From: Manduca sexta
Taxonomy: Eukaryota; Arthropoda; Insecta; Lepidoptera; Sphingidae
Reading direction: 5' to 3'
DNA length: 64,000 nt
NCBI RefSeq assembly: GCF_014839805.1
Contig: NC_051138.1
Location: 5,454,983 to 5,518,982, forward strand
Both the position numbers and the translations under genes were made by a program. This document shows positions 12,736 through 23,601 of the stretch, piece after piece. Every line of letters begins with the position of its first letter. The stretch's first letter is position 1. The notes under the pieces were generated by a model. That model saw only the letters and a program-made list of their open reading frames with translations, was not told the DNA's origin and ran no database searches.

Positions 12736-12949
12736 TACACGAGAATAATGGCGTGGTGATGTTACCTATCAAGTATTATATAAATGGTCGGAACGCGAGT
12801 CATATCTATGCACATGTTCAGTATACACTCGGTATGTAGGTAATTATTTTGAGGACGGGGTCGAGTCACAATACTGGATAGATAGCTTAACCGTGATAGG
12901 GGTATGAGCGTATGAATATGTATGATGTAGGTATTTTTTTATGTCAAAA

Positions 12950-13140
12950 CTAGTTTCTGTCTGCGGCTTGGACCGCGAGAAAAAGTTTATCCGGGATAAA
13001 TCATTTTCTGGGAATAGCCTATAGCACCCAGGAGTAATGTAGTTTCCTATTAATAAAAAGATACAAAACCGTTTATTTATTGGTAGTTCCTGATTAGCGC
13101 GTTCAAACAAATAAACACTGCAGCTTTATATATTAGTAGA
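12950..13140 (-). repeat. 'cgggataaa' lepidopteran interspersed repeat
   Basis: The words 'ttatccgggataaatcattt' and 'attagcgcgttcaaacaaat' match the repeat family at 46.4-47.0, 59.7-60.0 and 61.8 kb. It is non-coding. Confidence 0.5.
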
Positions 13141-14194
13141 GATTTCTCAAGTTGGCGGGCATTAGTACCGATCATCGCGACGTTAATAAAAATCATGGAC
13201 ACTTATCGACCTATAAGTCATTGAAAGAAAAAACAATTTTACGGATTTTATCGCGTTTGTTTATATTATATTTTCTCCCGAAGTTTTAAACTCTTTGCAG
13301 TCCTTATAGTCACTAGGTGACTAAAGTGTTAGTCGTCTGAAAAGTCAAAGTTACTACCTCACCTATTGATCAACATACTTTTATAAGTATGTTAACTATT
13401 GTCAAATAGATGGCTATTTGATGATTGTTAACAATCGATTATCTGCGACCATCGATATATATGTACTACGTAATAGATCTGGCGTTCCGTACACTTATTG
13501 TGATCGACTCAATTGTAATGCAATCCGTACACCAGAGTTTAGTTTGATTTAAACATAAACAGCGTATGCATTTGATGTGCATTGACAGCATGTATGGAGT
13601 GGCGCTCATAATATAAGAACTCGAGTCTAAGTGTAAACCTGGATGTGAATAATAATATTAGTCGAATAAGCAAAATTATTTTTTGTTCAAGTGAATGAAT
13701 AGGTTATAACAGTGACGTTTTGGTTTCCATTTTAGTTCAGATTTTGAACAAATATTTTATAATATGGACGTTCGTGTCATAGATGTCAATGTCTGCAACA
13801 AATTTTTCTTTTGGATAGTATTATACTGCTTTGTTACTATGAGACGTATTAAAATGTTTGCTTAAACATTTTGTCATAACACGAGCTAAGGCAGGACTAG
13901 GTAGAGTACGGAAACCCATTGGTAATTATTAAGAAGTAAGTTTTATGTTTTGTTTTTTTTATTGCTTTGAGTGACGAGACAAGCTTAGTAAGCAATGCTG
14001 ATAAATGCTGGTAAGCCTAAGAAATAACATAAGACAAAAACACCGGTTTTAATAGTTTAATACGTCTAAAGAATGTTACTGCGACCGGCTATATAATTAA
14101 ACATTATGAGATTTAGTATTTTCTCTAAATTACGCCGAAAACGTATAATATTATAATCCAAAAAAAAAAAAATTATGGAAGGACTTAGTGGACT
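13141..14194. other. Intergenic, repeat scraps, no gene
   Basis: The part at 13230-13400 (cggattttatcgcg, then 'ctttgcagtccttatagtca') belongs to the MITE family that is complete at 45656-45980. I see no coding signal in the remainder. Confidence 0.45.
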
Positions 14195-14395
14195 TACTTT
14201 ATTGCCTTAAATGACGAGACGAACTTGCCGTTCGCCTTATGATAAGCGCTCAGAACAATGCCCATAAATAGTGGAAACACCATCCAACACCTTGAATTAC
14301 AAAGTATTGTTTGGTATTCAACTGCGCTCGCCATCCTGAGACATGAGGTGTTAAGTAGCCAGCCAGTAGTTACACTGCCTACATTATTTGTAATA
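14195..14395 (-). repeat. ~300-bp interspersed repeat, partial copy
   Basis: The sequence from 'attgccttaaatgacgagac' to 'ccagccagtagttacactgc' is the reverse complement of the repeat at 35155-35445. Confidence 0.6.
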
Positions 14396-14436
14396 GACTA
14401 AGATCTTGAAGACGTATGTATCTAAAATAAATTTGC

Positions 14437-15475
14437 TACATTTTGCATCCTTTTATTATTTTAGTAGTATGTGTTTAAATTTGTTAATATGTTTTTGCGC
14501 CTGCGTATTACAAAGCTGTAGATAAAGCAAGCGTGTTGTATTATTTATTTGAATATTTTAATCTCACTAATAAATTAGTTTTTCATGTATGTTTTAGTAT
14601 TATGCAAAAATATTAAACCTTAAATTTATCGTAATACTCTTGATACTCTATATCCATCTCAACCTCGCGTAGGCTATTTTTAGACGTTTCACACATACTT
14701 TTTTTACAAAAAGGTGTAGAAGCATCATAAACAGTCTTAAAGTGGCGCGCTAATATTGATTTAATTAGCACGACCGGCATCAGTATCTCGTTAGCATCGG
14801 TTGAAGTATGTCTACTAATAAATGTTCCAAAAAATTAGTTATATGATATTAATAAAAATGATAGGCTATACTACTTTCACGCGATACAATGTTGTTTGTT
14901 ATAATAAGTATAAGTTATCTATGCGAGTGATTATAATGTGTCGTTTTTGAAGGCCGAGTGCAGTATAGGTGTCGTATCTGCACATTTTTATGTAGTAAAA
15001 TATTATTGATTGTAGATAATTTATGTTGAACACTAGTCATTGAGGCAGGTGACGATGAGGCCTACATAATGGAAGAAAACATATTTTAAATAATTAAATA
15101 TTGCCTTCTTTCTTCCCTAACAAAAAGAGATCGTAAAATAACGATAAACTATCACTAAGTTAATTTACTAGTTACATTTATAGCTAGCCATTACAAAGTA
15201 AATTCCAGTGCTTTCCTTTTAAGTCATTCATAATGCCCATGCCTTTTATTTTTGTCTAATACCTAGTAGTGACTGGAAGGTGACTTATCTTGAGGTCAGC
15301 AGGCTGGTGATCAAAAAGTCAAATAATTTCTACAACATTGCGAGTATGTTTGCACGGACCTTGTACTAGGAAAGAGGTATAAGAACAGGTTCAATAAATA
15401 AGACAGTGGAATGGAAACAAAATATCTATTTACCCATAATATAACATAAAAATGCAAAATTCACCTTTCGTTTGG
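14437..15475. other. Segmentally duplicated 3' flank of gene B
   Basis: The sub-blocks 'gcatccttttattatttt', the peptide pseudogene, 'gttgaacactagtcat' and 'aattccagtgctttcctttt' occur in the same order beside gene C (38402-38560, then 41190-42034). In part they also flank the relic copy (20700-20818 and 26919-27331). This shows that the duplication unit reached at least 1 kb past the gene. Confidence 0.8.
14613..14890 (-). pseudogene. Small secreted-peptide-like gene, decayed copy 1
   Basis: On the minus strand a frame stays open for about 73 codons, from just after a TAA at 14837-14835 to the TAA at 14613. It includes TDANEILMPVVLIKSI, a CKKSMC cysteine pair and a charged tail EMDIEYQEYYDKF. 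The region homologous to the start and signal peptide of copy 2 (41481) is frameshifted and lacks the ATG, so this copy should not be translated as such. It lies on the same strand as methyltransferase B and downstream of it. I do not recognise the family. Confidence 0.5.
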
Positions 15476-18404
15476 TTACTTAGAACAATGGATTATCATT
15501 AAGTTATAGTGACTCTTGACGCCTTTCTCACTCACCAGGTGCATGTTTCTCTGGATTTGAATGAACTCTTCCAGAAATTCCGGCCACAAGTCCTTCGGGA
15601 TATCAAAAGGATTTACTGCTGTCAATAATTCTGTAAATGTTGAAATTTAAATGTAATTTAGATTTAGGGCAACTATTTATTCAGACGGTTACTTGGGGCT
15701 TTTAGGTATTTCCATGCTAAAATTATGTTCAACCTATGTCATGTAATGTAGACATTTCCCACCTCCCTTTTGAATGAAAACCACACCTTTGACTTTTGTA
15801 AAAAATCATGTGTGTATTCTTTGTGAATTTATCGTTCGCTTTAACGGTGAAGGAAAACATCGCGAGGAAACCTGCACATCTGAGAAGTTCTCTATAGGAA
15901 TTTCGAAGGTGTGTGAAGTCTACCAATCCGCATTAGGCCAGCGTGGTGGACTAAGGCCTAATCCCTCTCAGTAGTAGAGGAGGCCCGTGCTCAGCAGTGG
16001 GCAAGTATATAATACAGGGCTGATATTATTACTTATTATTATTATTTTGAATGAAAATTGCTCGCACCATGAAGAGGGAAGGAATGTAGTAAAACGATAA
16101 TTCGTTTTGCTACATTCCTTCCCTTGCACTTTGATAAGTGTACACACCTTTCATTATATCAACTGATTCGTAATAGTATAACTTTTGTTTACATCTCACA
16201 TCGTGAACGTTGAATCCAATATTTTTTAACATTTTTGTTACAGGAACATCTGGATCCTGAAACAAAGAAAAGGTTCAAACATTCAAATAAAACTATTTTA
16301 TGATTTGTGTCGCGGTTTTTTATATTATAATATTCGACAGTCGTGTTAAAGACTTTGCAGCCTTGTGGTCTTTGGGGGACTAAGCTGTTGGTCATTCGAA
16401 AATTTAAAGTTACAATATCTATCTACATTTTTTATCGTTTTAGCTATTCATTCGTCTTATCATGAGAAATCAAAACCTTATTCAACCAACTTAAAGATAC
16501 AACATATATATTTATTTTATTGTTACTGACCTCAAAATCATAATACAGCGACGGAAAAATATCGAAGTTGTGCATCCACGGCCCCCATTTTTTAGTTTTA
16601 TACAACATTTCAAATATTAAATATACATCGCTAAATATTATAAATGCGGCAAAGAACTCTCCGTCCTTCTGTAACATGTTGTATATATTCGTGAAAGATT
16701 TCCTGAAAAATAAATATTATTCGGTAAGAGAAAATAAGGTGGTTTAAATCACGTCATAACTATTTATGTATTTACAGACTTCATGTACAGATAATTATAT
16801 AGGCGGAGTTAATACCAAAGGCATTTCGTACCAGTCGACCTTACCAGGGTGGGGCAGGATAAACAAGGTAGCTGCAATTATAACTGGTGAGGTAAATAAC
16901 TATGTGAGTAATTAGACAATTAACGGAGCATTCGTTGAATTATGCAGTGACCGCAAATCAAGGCTTTGATTTTAACATTAGAATGTTTTACACAGCCAAT
17001 CCTCAATCATTCCATAGTATTCATCCATCCATCCACGAATTCATATTGCATAAAGTACGCCAATGGTAGCAGTATATACTAACAAGTGGTCATTAACCCA
17101 GTGAAATGTGAAGAACGAGAACACGTGGTCGAAACTCTCCTTCATGTCATCTGGTAAAGTTCCCGCGATGTCCATTTCAACAAATTTGATCCGTTTATTC
17201 CCATATTTATCGTTTGCAAATTTAACAGATTTTGGGTTAATCTCGGCTCCAACGAGAACTTCGTAGTCACTGGGCAGGAATGTAGATAGTATTGTAGTAA
17301 CACTGCCGTCGCAGCTTCCGACATCCAGGACCCTTGCTTTGCTTTTCGGCCAGTTGAATCTGGGCGAATACTCCTCAAGGCACTTTTTTACATCTCTTCT
17401 TGAAATTCCATTTGCATGGTTAAACATTTCAACTTCATCGCTCATGTTGATACTAGAATAAAAATAAATTGACTGGTACCATGTCAAGACTTTGAATATG
17501 AACTGTAGTGATAACTGCCGCTTATAAATGGAAACTAGTAAAGACTTTTGTCTTAGCTTTCCAAATGGGCAATGTTAAGTATAAAATATATTACTATTTC
17601 GTAAATATTATTTCCATATTCAGCAAAATGTATGAAAAGTACATTTCGTCGACCACATTGAATAAAGTGGTTTAAAGGCTAACAGAAGATTTTAATACAA
17701 GCCCTTGCGGAATTGTTCATTGGAATCAGTGTATTGAATTTCTTTATGATGCTTGAGGAAGGAAAAATAATATCTATGTAATTTTTAAAATTCTAATTAT
17801 CAACGCAACGATTTCTGTTATTAACAGTTCATCTAGTGTGAACATTTATAAGTATGATCGATAAAATCAATTATTGGGTTTAACTGGAGGGCATATTAGA
17901 TAAATTATTTAAATATAGAAAAATATAACACATATTGCTTATTTATGTTTAATTTTAATAACTTTTTTTATTTTCCGGTGTCATACATTAATAACATTTG
18001 TATTAGAGGGTGATACCATGCGGATGGGGCTCTTAGGATGTCACTGACCTAATGAATGTTGATAAAAAAAATTACTATTTGGCATGACAAAATAAAAATA
18101 TTCACAATTAAGATACGGATTAGAAAATATTAACTATAGATTTACACACATACTTACACCTTTTAACCCCGCCGGGGTTAGGCAGAGGCGAACCCGAATA
18201 CTGATATTGAGTAGAAAAACTTAATATCAACTTTGTCTGACCCGGGGATCGAACCCGAGCCTTCAGAATTGCAATCGTACCATAATACGACATGCCACCA
18301 AAGCTGTCATAGAGTAAATAATAGGTATGTAAGATATAAACAATGAATATTTACACGGACCTCTGCGGAGCGCTCTCGGCGGTACACACGTGCTTATCAC
18401 TCAT
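15476..18404 (-). CDS. JHAMT-like methyltransferase B (five exons)
   Basis: Exons are 18404-18355, 17452-17084, 16702-16531, 16256-16148 and 15630-15476, all GT/AG, giving 284 codons plus TAA. The SAM-binding loop is VLDVGSCDGSVT (about residues 58-69). The motif II region reads LVGAEINP, with Glu where C and D have Asp. FSFFTFHWVNDH follows, and then a cap/substrate region (NMLQKDGEFFAAF...). Exon 1 encodes MSDKHVCTAESAPQRS and splits the Val codon (GT|T) with exon 2, which continues I-N-M-S-D-E. The internal ATG at 17445 is the alternative start. B is very close to C, less so to D, and most distant from A. A methyl-ester-forming role on a juvenile-hormone-type acid is inferred from family; the paralogue may use another substrate. 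A SINE and a small hairpin lie in the last intron. Confidence 0.88.
15781..16044 (+). mobile_element. 5'-truncated SINE in the last intron of gene B
   Basis: The body and ATT tail match the SINE at 12417. The insertion is flanked by TTTTGAATGAAAA (15768-15780 and 16045-16057). The matching intron of gene C (about 42315-42345) lacks the SINE, so the insertion followed the B/C duplication. Confidence 0.88.
16076..16123. repeat. Near-perfect 22-bp hairpin in intron of gene B
   Basis: The arm at 16076-16097 (GGGAAGGAATGTAGTAAAAC...) and its reverse complement at 16101-16123 differ by about one internal base and are separated by 3-4 bases. Gene C has only one arm at the matching site (about 42357-42378). 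Confidence 0.8.
18150..18310 (-). mobile_element. Second SINE family, tRNA-like head
   Basis: In reverse complement the segment holds a B-box-like GGTTCGATCCC near 18247 and a tail with 'cctctgcctaaccccggcgg'. A related copy is at 45455-45640. Both sit in the first intron of a methyltransferase gene, so the insertion probably predates the B/C duplication. Confidence 0.6.
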
Positions 18405-18420
18405 TTTGTAAAGGTTTGAA

Positions 18421-18459
18421 ACTGCGTCAGTTATGTCGAGCGGTGGTGTTTTATATATA
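18421..18459 (-). promoter_or_regulatory. TATA and initiator of gene B
   Basis: On the minus strand TATATATAAAA (18459-18449) is followed about 30 bases later by CAGT (18424-18421), an arthropod-type initiator. The first ATG after it (18404) is that of coding exon 1, in the context ACAAAATGA. The box and spacing are conserved in genes C and D. Confidence 0.72.
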
Positions 18460-19348
18460 CCGTATATTAGGGATCCTTTGTCAGAAATCTAAGTTGATAT
18501 TGACAATTATTTAAATTTATTAATAATTAACATTGATATGCAAAAGCAAAGTTTATCACTTTAGTATTTATTTGGTTCTAACATGTAGAAGTTGCCGTAT
18601 TCTTAGTACATGACCTTAGTATTAATTTAGAGTATTTAACATTTGTGTGCCAAAATCGCATAGACGGCTTACGTTTTATTTGCTAGTGTACATTGAAGAA
18701 CATCTGCATTTTCTTATAATTTATATTACTATAACTTTGCTCGTTTCACCTGAATTTAAAAATAGATATAATAAACAGAGTAGTTTCGCACAATAAAAAT
18801 CAGCCTATATTTAAGCCCGATATGTTATTCCGAAAGGCACGCCCCTTTCATCCAAATTCTTCTCGCTTTTTCGGCATTTTCTTTTGGTAAACACCAAAAT
18901 TATCAGTTATCGCAATAATAAGGTAAGTAAAATAAGATCTATGTCAATTCATTATCTTATGATTTTTTAATAGGTTTAATATTATTTGTTTCTTACGGAA
19001 CAGTAACTGTATACTTATATGTGTGAGAAATAATTGTGGTAAAACTCTATACATTAAAGGAAGTCATCATATTAGTTGCTGTGGTAATTTATTTTAATCT
19101 TCTACATAACACGGTTGGTACTACTACACATATAGTTAGTTACACTATTTTATAAGTTAAGAACGGCTGGACCGATTTGTTGATTTTTTATTGGTCTGAT
19201 TTGTTTTCGTCCTGAATAGCAGAATAACTATGTAATATCAGATAAATTATCGAACATACCCGATTTATATAAAAAATTCTAATTCTCAAAAGTCATTTGT
19301 AATTGTTAAGAAGAAGACCAAGATCCTGAGGATATATCTACACATATA
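18460..19348. other. Upstream region of gene B, duplicated at gene C
   Basis: Much of it aligns with 46161-47640, for example 'tacggaacagtaactgtata' near 18998 and its partner near 47374. No ORF is supported. The duplicated unit therefore extends at least 0.9 kb upstream of the promoter. Confidence 0.65.
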
Positions 19349-20000
19349 CAGGGTGTCCCAAAAAATAGTGTCAAGCGGAGGTCCAGAGATAGAGCACCCT
19401 TGCGGCTATCCAAATCACCCCTATGTATGTTCCGCGATTTTTAATAGTTTTCGAGTTATGAATATTTTACTGAAGTTTTGAGAATTTTCGATTTGAACAA
19501 TTAAATGTTTTTTTTTAATTTAAGACTTCTACTTCGTGATTTTTTTGTTGCAATAAAATTTTCATTAGTTGCACTTTTTTGCTAAAAACAATCAAAAGCT
19601 TCGTAACTTTAATGAAAATTATGAAAATGTTGGTGTAAAGTGAAAAACTAATGTTCTATGAATTATGACTTAAATTTTCTAGTTTAAATTAAAACTCTAA
19701 ACAGGTGACGTTATGGTTCTAAGGTAGGTTAAAAAATTCTCCAGACTCTCAACTTACATATTCATTAAAAAAAATAGTCCTTCATAAGTGATAATTTGCC
19801 TAAAAGGCAGCAAGGTGGAAAATTCTTAAAATTTGCCATTAGATTACATTTATTTTTTTTGACGTCTCATTATTCCTAAGGTTAATTAGTATGTTAACTA
19901 AGCGAAAATGACTGCAAGAAAGCTATGAGTTAAACATTTGGCATATTCTTATGTTTAAGTTCAATTGATTCTACATGATTCGTTCTCGCGGTTTAAAGGT
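19349..20000 (+). repeat. Interspersed element starting CAGGGTGTCCC (copy 2)
   Basis: This is a second copy of the block at 10091-10790, sharing the left terminus and most of the body. No coding part follows it here. Confidence 0.7.
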
Positions 20001-20099
20001 TGTAAACGTGGGTGCAAACTTTTTTAGGTGTGACATGTGATGTCCTTTGTTTTTTTAGAAATAAAAAATTGTCGCCTGGTTGGCAAATAATTACAGGTG

Positions 20100-20818
20100 C
20101 GATCAAAAATTTGTCTGTTCCATAGCTGTAGTATGAGGTCCGATTTATTTGGTTTATTTTGTTAAAATATAAAACATTTCAGAAATAAAAAAAGTGTAAA
20201 AGTGTCAGTTATAGTCAAAAAAAGGAAAATAAATAAAAAAAAAACCATTCAAGACCATAATTAAAATCTATCATCCATTTATCAGTGCGCGAGAATTTTA
20301 TTTATTTTTATTGCTTGAAAGTGCCACGGAGAAGACTATCAAATGTGCGACGAGCTACCTCATGTGCAAATCGCACTATCGACCAGCGAGAGACAGATAA
20401 TGATAACATTCGTATTGGTATGGCAAAATTTCGTTCCACAGTGAATAATACTGAACAAATATATGTAGGTGATAAGAAGTTCACCGGGTCATCTATCTAA
20501 AAAAAATTTGCTACCATAATGTCTAAAAAATTGTCAAGGTTAAAATATTTATGCATATGTATTGTATTAAAAATGAATGGTTATAGTCAATGATTTTGAA
20601 GTAAAATTTCTTTAGAATCGTTGTGATTTGAATCTCGATGAAATGAAAATACGTCACCATATTTGATAAAGGAACAATGTTTAACCAGCCTGCATGCGAC
20701 ATTTTGCATCTTTTTATTATTTTATAAGTTCATATGTGTTTAATTTTGTTAATATGTGTTTGCGCCTGCGTTTTACAAAGCTCTATTTTAAAGCAAGCGT
20801 GTTGTTGTATTATTTATG
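20100..20818 (+). mobile_element. Helitron-like fragment
   Basis: At 20331-20500 the frame reads RRRLSNVRRATSCANRTIDQ and then DNDNIRIGMAKFRS, which resembles the basic N-terminal repeats of lepidopteran Helitron replicase ORFs. The frame ends at 20498. The following non-coding part (20470-20818) recurs at 38112-38560. I see no Rep or helicase motif and no CTRR end, so the class call is tentative. Confidence 0.4.
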
Positions 20819-21724
20819 CAGTGGCGGAGCTGTGCGTGGGCGAAGTGGGCCCTTGCCCACGGCCTCGCACTTAAAGGGGCCTCGCAAGGCCTCTTTAAAT
20901 ACGATGCAACAAGATTTCAAATCCCCGTTTATTTATAAAATTAAAAAAAAAAAAAAAAATATTTTCACACTCGTCATTTTCCCGAACTTGAAATAAAAAC
21001 AAAACATAACTCCTAGTTTTACGCTTTATAAAGACACGGTAGCCTTTTGCTTATTTAAACTTGACGCGTGTGACTCGAGTGATTGAATCACTTGTAAGAA
21101 AGTGTGTCTATTATAAACGGAGAAACTATAGACCAAATAAGCGTTTTATCTCTTACTCACAGTGAAAGTCCGAACGAGACATAAATCGTTATTAATCTGT
21201 CTTTATGGCTGTATTTAATTGACACCAAGCTAAATTGACGTTTGTGGAGTCAAACATTTGTATTCTCTAAAGAATCCGATATTACGTGGCCCTTAGTCGA
21301 TCATTTATGTCGAAGAGTCTCCGGCCAGATCTTCTGGCCAATGTAATCGCAGCCTTGTTCTCGGCCACTGAGGAGCACCATCGATGTTCCCCGCCTGTCT
21401 GTAGCAGGGCGTCTTCCCGGCGCGTTGTAAAACCGGGAAGCCCGTCCTACTAAAGAAGGAGGGACGACCCGTTGAGTCGCCGTCGGCCTACCGATCCATC
21501 ATGCTGCTCAACGAAGTCGCCAAACTCTTCAAGCGTGTCGTACATGCTTGCCTCGTCGAGCACCTCGAGATGGTCGATCCAAATTTGGCCGAGAACCACT
21601 TCGGATTCAGGAGGGGACGTTCCACCGTCCACGCGATTCTGCGGGTGACACAGGCGAAGGATGCAGTGGGTAAAGGCCGAGTAGTTATAGTGGTCTCGTT
21701 GGACATATCAAATGCGTTCAACTC

Positions 21725-23058
21725 CAGATGGCTATATACTGCGGTGGTACGACCAATCACGACCTATGAAGCTGTAGTCTGGTGGCCCAGAACCAAACTA
21801 TCCACAGCTAGAAACAAACTGCAGCAATTTCAGAGATTAGCGTGTACAGCTATAACGGGCTGCATGAAAACTACACCCACAGCTGCTTTAGAGGTCCTGT
21901 TGGAACTGCCGCCCTTGAATCTGTTTATCCAACAAGAGGCAGCCTCAGCAGCAGTCAGGTTAAAGACACTCAAGCTCTGGGGTACAGCAATAGGCGCCCA
22001 CGCCGAAATTCTGGAAGAGGCCATCAACTACAAACCACTGATGGCCGCTCCCAATGACAGGGTACCCAAACAATATATCTTCGGAAAAAACTACACCGTT
22101 AGGCTGACCGAAGAACAGTATGACTGGTCTGGCACACACGAACTGCGAATATACACCGATGGGTCTAAGACCAGGACAGGATCGGGGGCAGGTGTGTTCT
22201 CACCAGAAATTAACATCAAGATATCAATGGCCTTAGGCGCACACAGTTCCATCTACCAATGTGAATGTGTCGCCATCACGGAGGCATCCAAAGCAGTGGA
22301 AAAGCGGGGCCTTATAGGCCACAAAATACGTATTGTTTCCGATAGCGCTGCTGTATTACGAGCCCTTGATAGCAAGACCATTCAATCAGGGCTTATACTA
22401 GAATGCCACCAAGCACTGGAGGGTATAGGAAAACATAACTCAGTTACCCTACAGTGGATCAAAGGGCACAGTGGCTCTCTAGGAAATGACGCAGCTGACG
22501 AGCTGGTAAAAAGAGGGTCGGACCAGACCTTATTGGGTCCCGAACCAATCATGTCGCTCCCCTTTTACCAGCTGAGAACATGGCTGCGTCACAGAACACA
22601 TAAACTACAAGCGGATCAATGGGCGAGTATCAGTACATGCAGACAATCCCGGGAAGCCGTGCCACACCCGGATCCTCGTCTGACTAAGCGCCTTTTATCT
22701 TTTGACAGGGCATCCCTACGCATAGTCGTAGGTACCATTACTGGACATTGCCCAATAAACAAACATTTATATGTTCTAGGTATGACCGACAGCCCCCTAT
22801 GTAGGGGATGCCTGTTGGCTGACGAAACAGCTTACCACGTCATCCTGGAATGTGAAGGAGTAGCTGCGCAACGGGCAAAATTCCTCGATTCGCCGGGGTC
22901 ACTCCGAGAAGCCTGTAGAGACACCAGGAAGATCCTGCGCTTCTGGACGGAGTTAGGCTGGCTTGCTTTGTAGCCGGCATGCACGTCACGCACAATGGCC
23001 CGACTTTTTTACGGGCTAAGTGCGGAAAAAGGAGCCCATTACCATACCATACCATACC
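21725..23058 (+). mobile_element. LINE 3' end (RNase H) inserted in the R1 element
   Basis: The insert encodes the last RT segment (LYTAVVRPITTYEAVVWW), an RNase H domain and a C-terminal CCHC-like region (CRGCLLADETAYHVILEC). RNase H shows YTDGSK, then an acidic CECVAI position, SDSAAV, and a KGHSGSLGNDAAD end. It stops at 22971-22973 and ends in an ACCAT repeat. ATGCGTTCAACTC occurs on both sides (21712-21724 and 23059-23071) and is the target duplication. The element is thus a 5'-truncated LINE of an RNase H-bearing clade (I/LOA-like). The 490-codon ORF from 21501 is a chance fusion of R1 RT and this insert, not a gene. Confidence 0.88.
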
Positions 23059-23601
23059 ATGCGTTCAACTCGCTGCTCTGGCCCAACATCCACGTGGTGC
23101 CGCCCTATTTCCGGCGTCTGGTACACGCGTACCTTTCTAACAGGGACATGGTATATACTGGCGCCGACGGGTGGCACAGAAGAGCTATGTCATGCGGTGT
23201 TCCGCAGGGGGCATTTTTAGGCCCTCTCCTGTGGAACATTGGGCACGACTGGGTACTCCGTGGGCGTCGGCGTGACGTGTTACGCTGATGACACGTTGGT
23301 CACGGCGACGTCCAAGACCATCCAGGGCGCCGCTATCTTGGCAGCGGTAGATAGTGCTCTTTCCGGCCTGCTGCCCAACCTGGAAGGTCCTGGTATCCCT
23401 TACCGAAGGTTCTAACACGAGTTCGTGCGGTCCATGGGACTATAACCAGGTCTGAGCTGACGCCCTGAGAGAGCAGTCTGCCGCTTTCCTAAGAGGCCCG
23501 CAGCGGGCGATCAGGGCGTATCGCACGGTCTCGTTCAAGGCGGCTTGTCTGTTGGCCGGATTCCTGTCCTTGGATCTGGACGCCAAATCTCTCTCCGATA
23601 C

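Noticed and set aside
18840..18905. Minus-strand frame LPKENAEKARRIWMKGACLS upstream of gene B, reminiscent of THAP or odorant-binding protein starts
   Set aside because: It is only 22 codons long with no Cys pattern or donor, and the duplicated segment at 47160-47225 is full of stops, so it is more likely chance.
21501..22973. A single 490-residue protein-coding gene
   Set aside because: It is an R1 RT fragment fused by chance to an inserted LINE; the target duplication at 21712-21724 and 23059-23071 proves the border.
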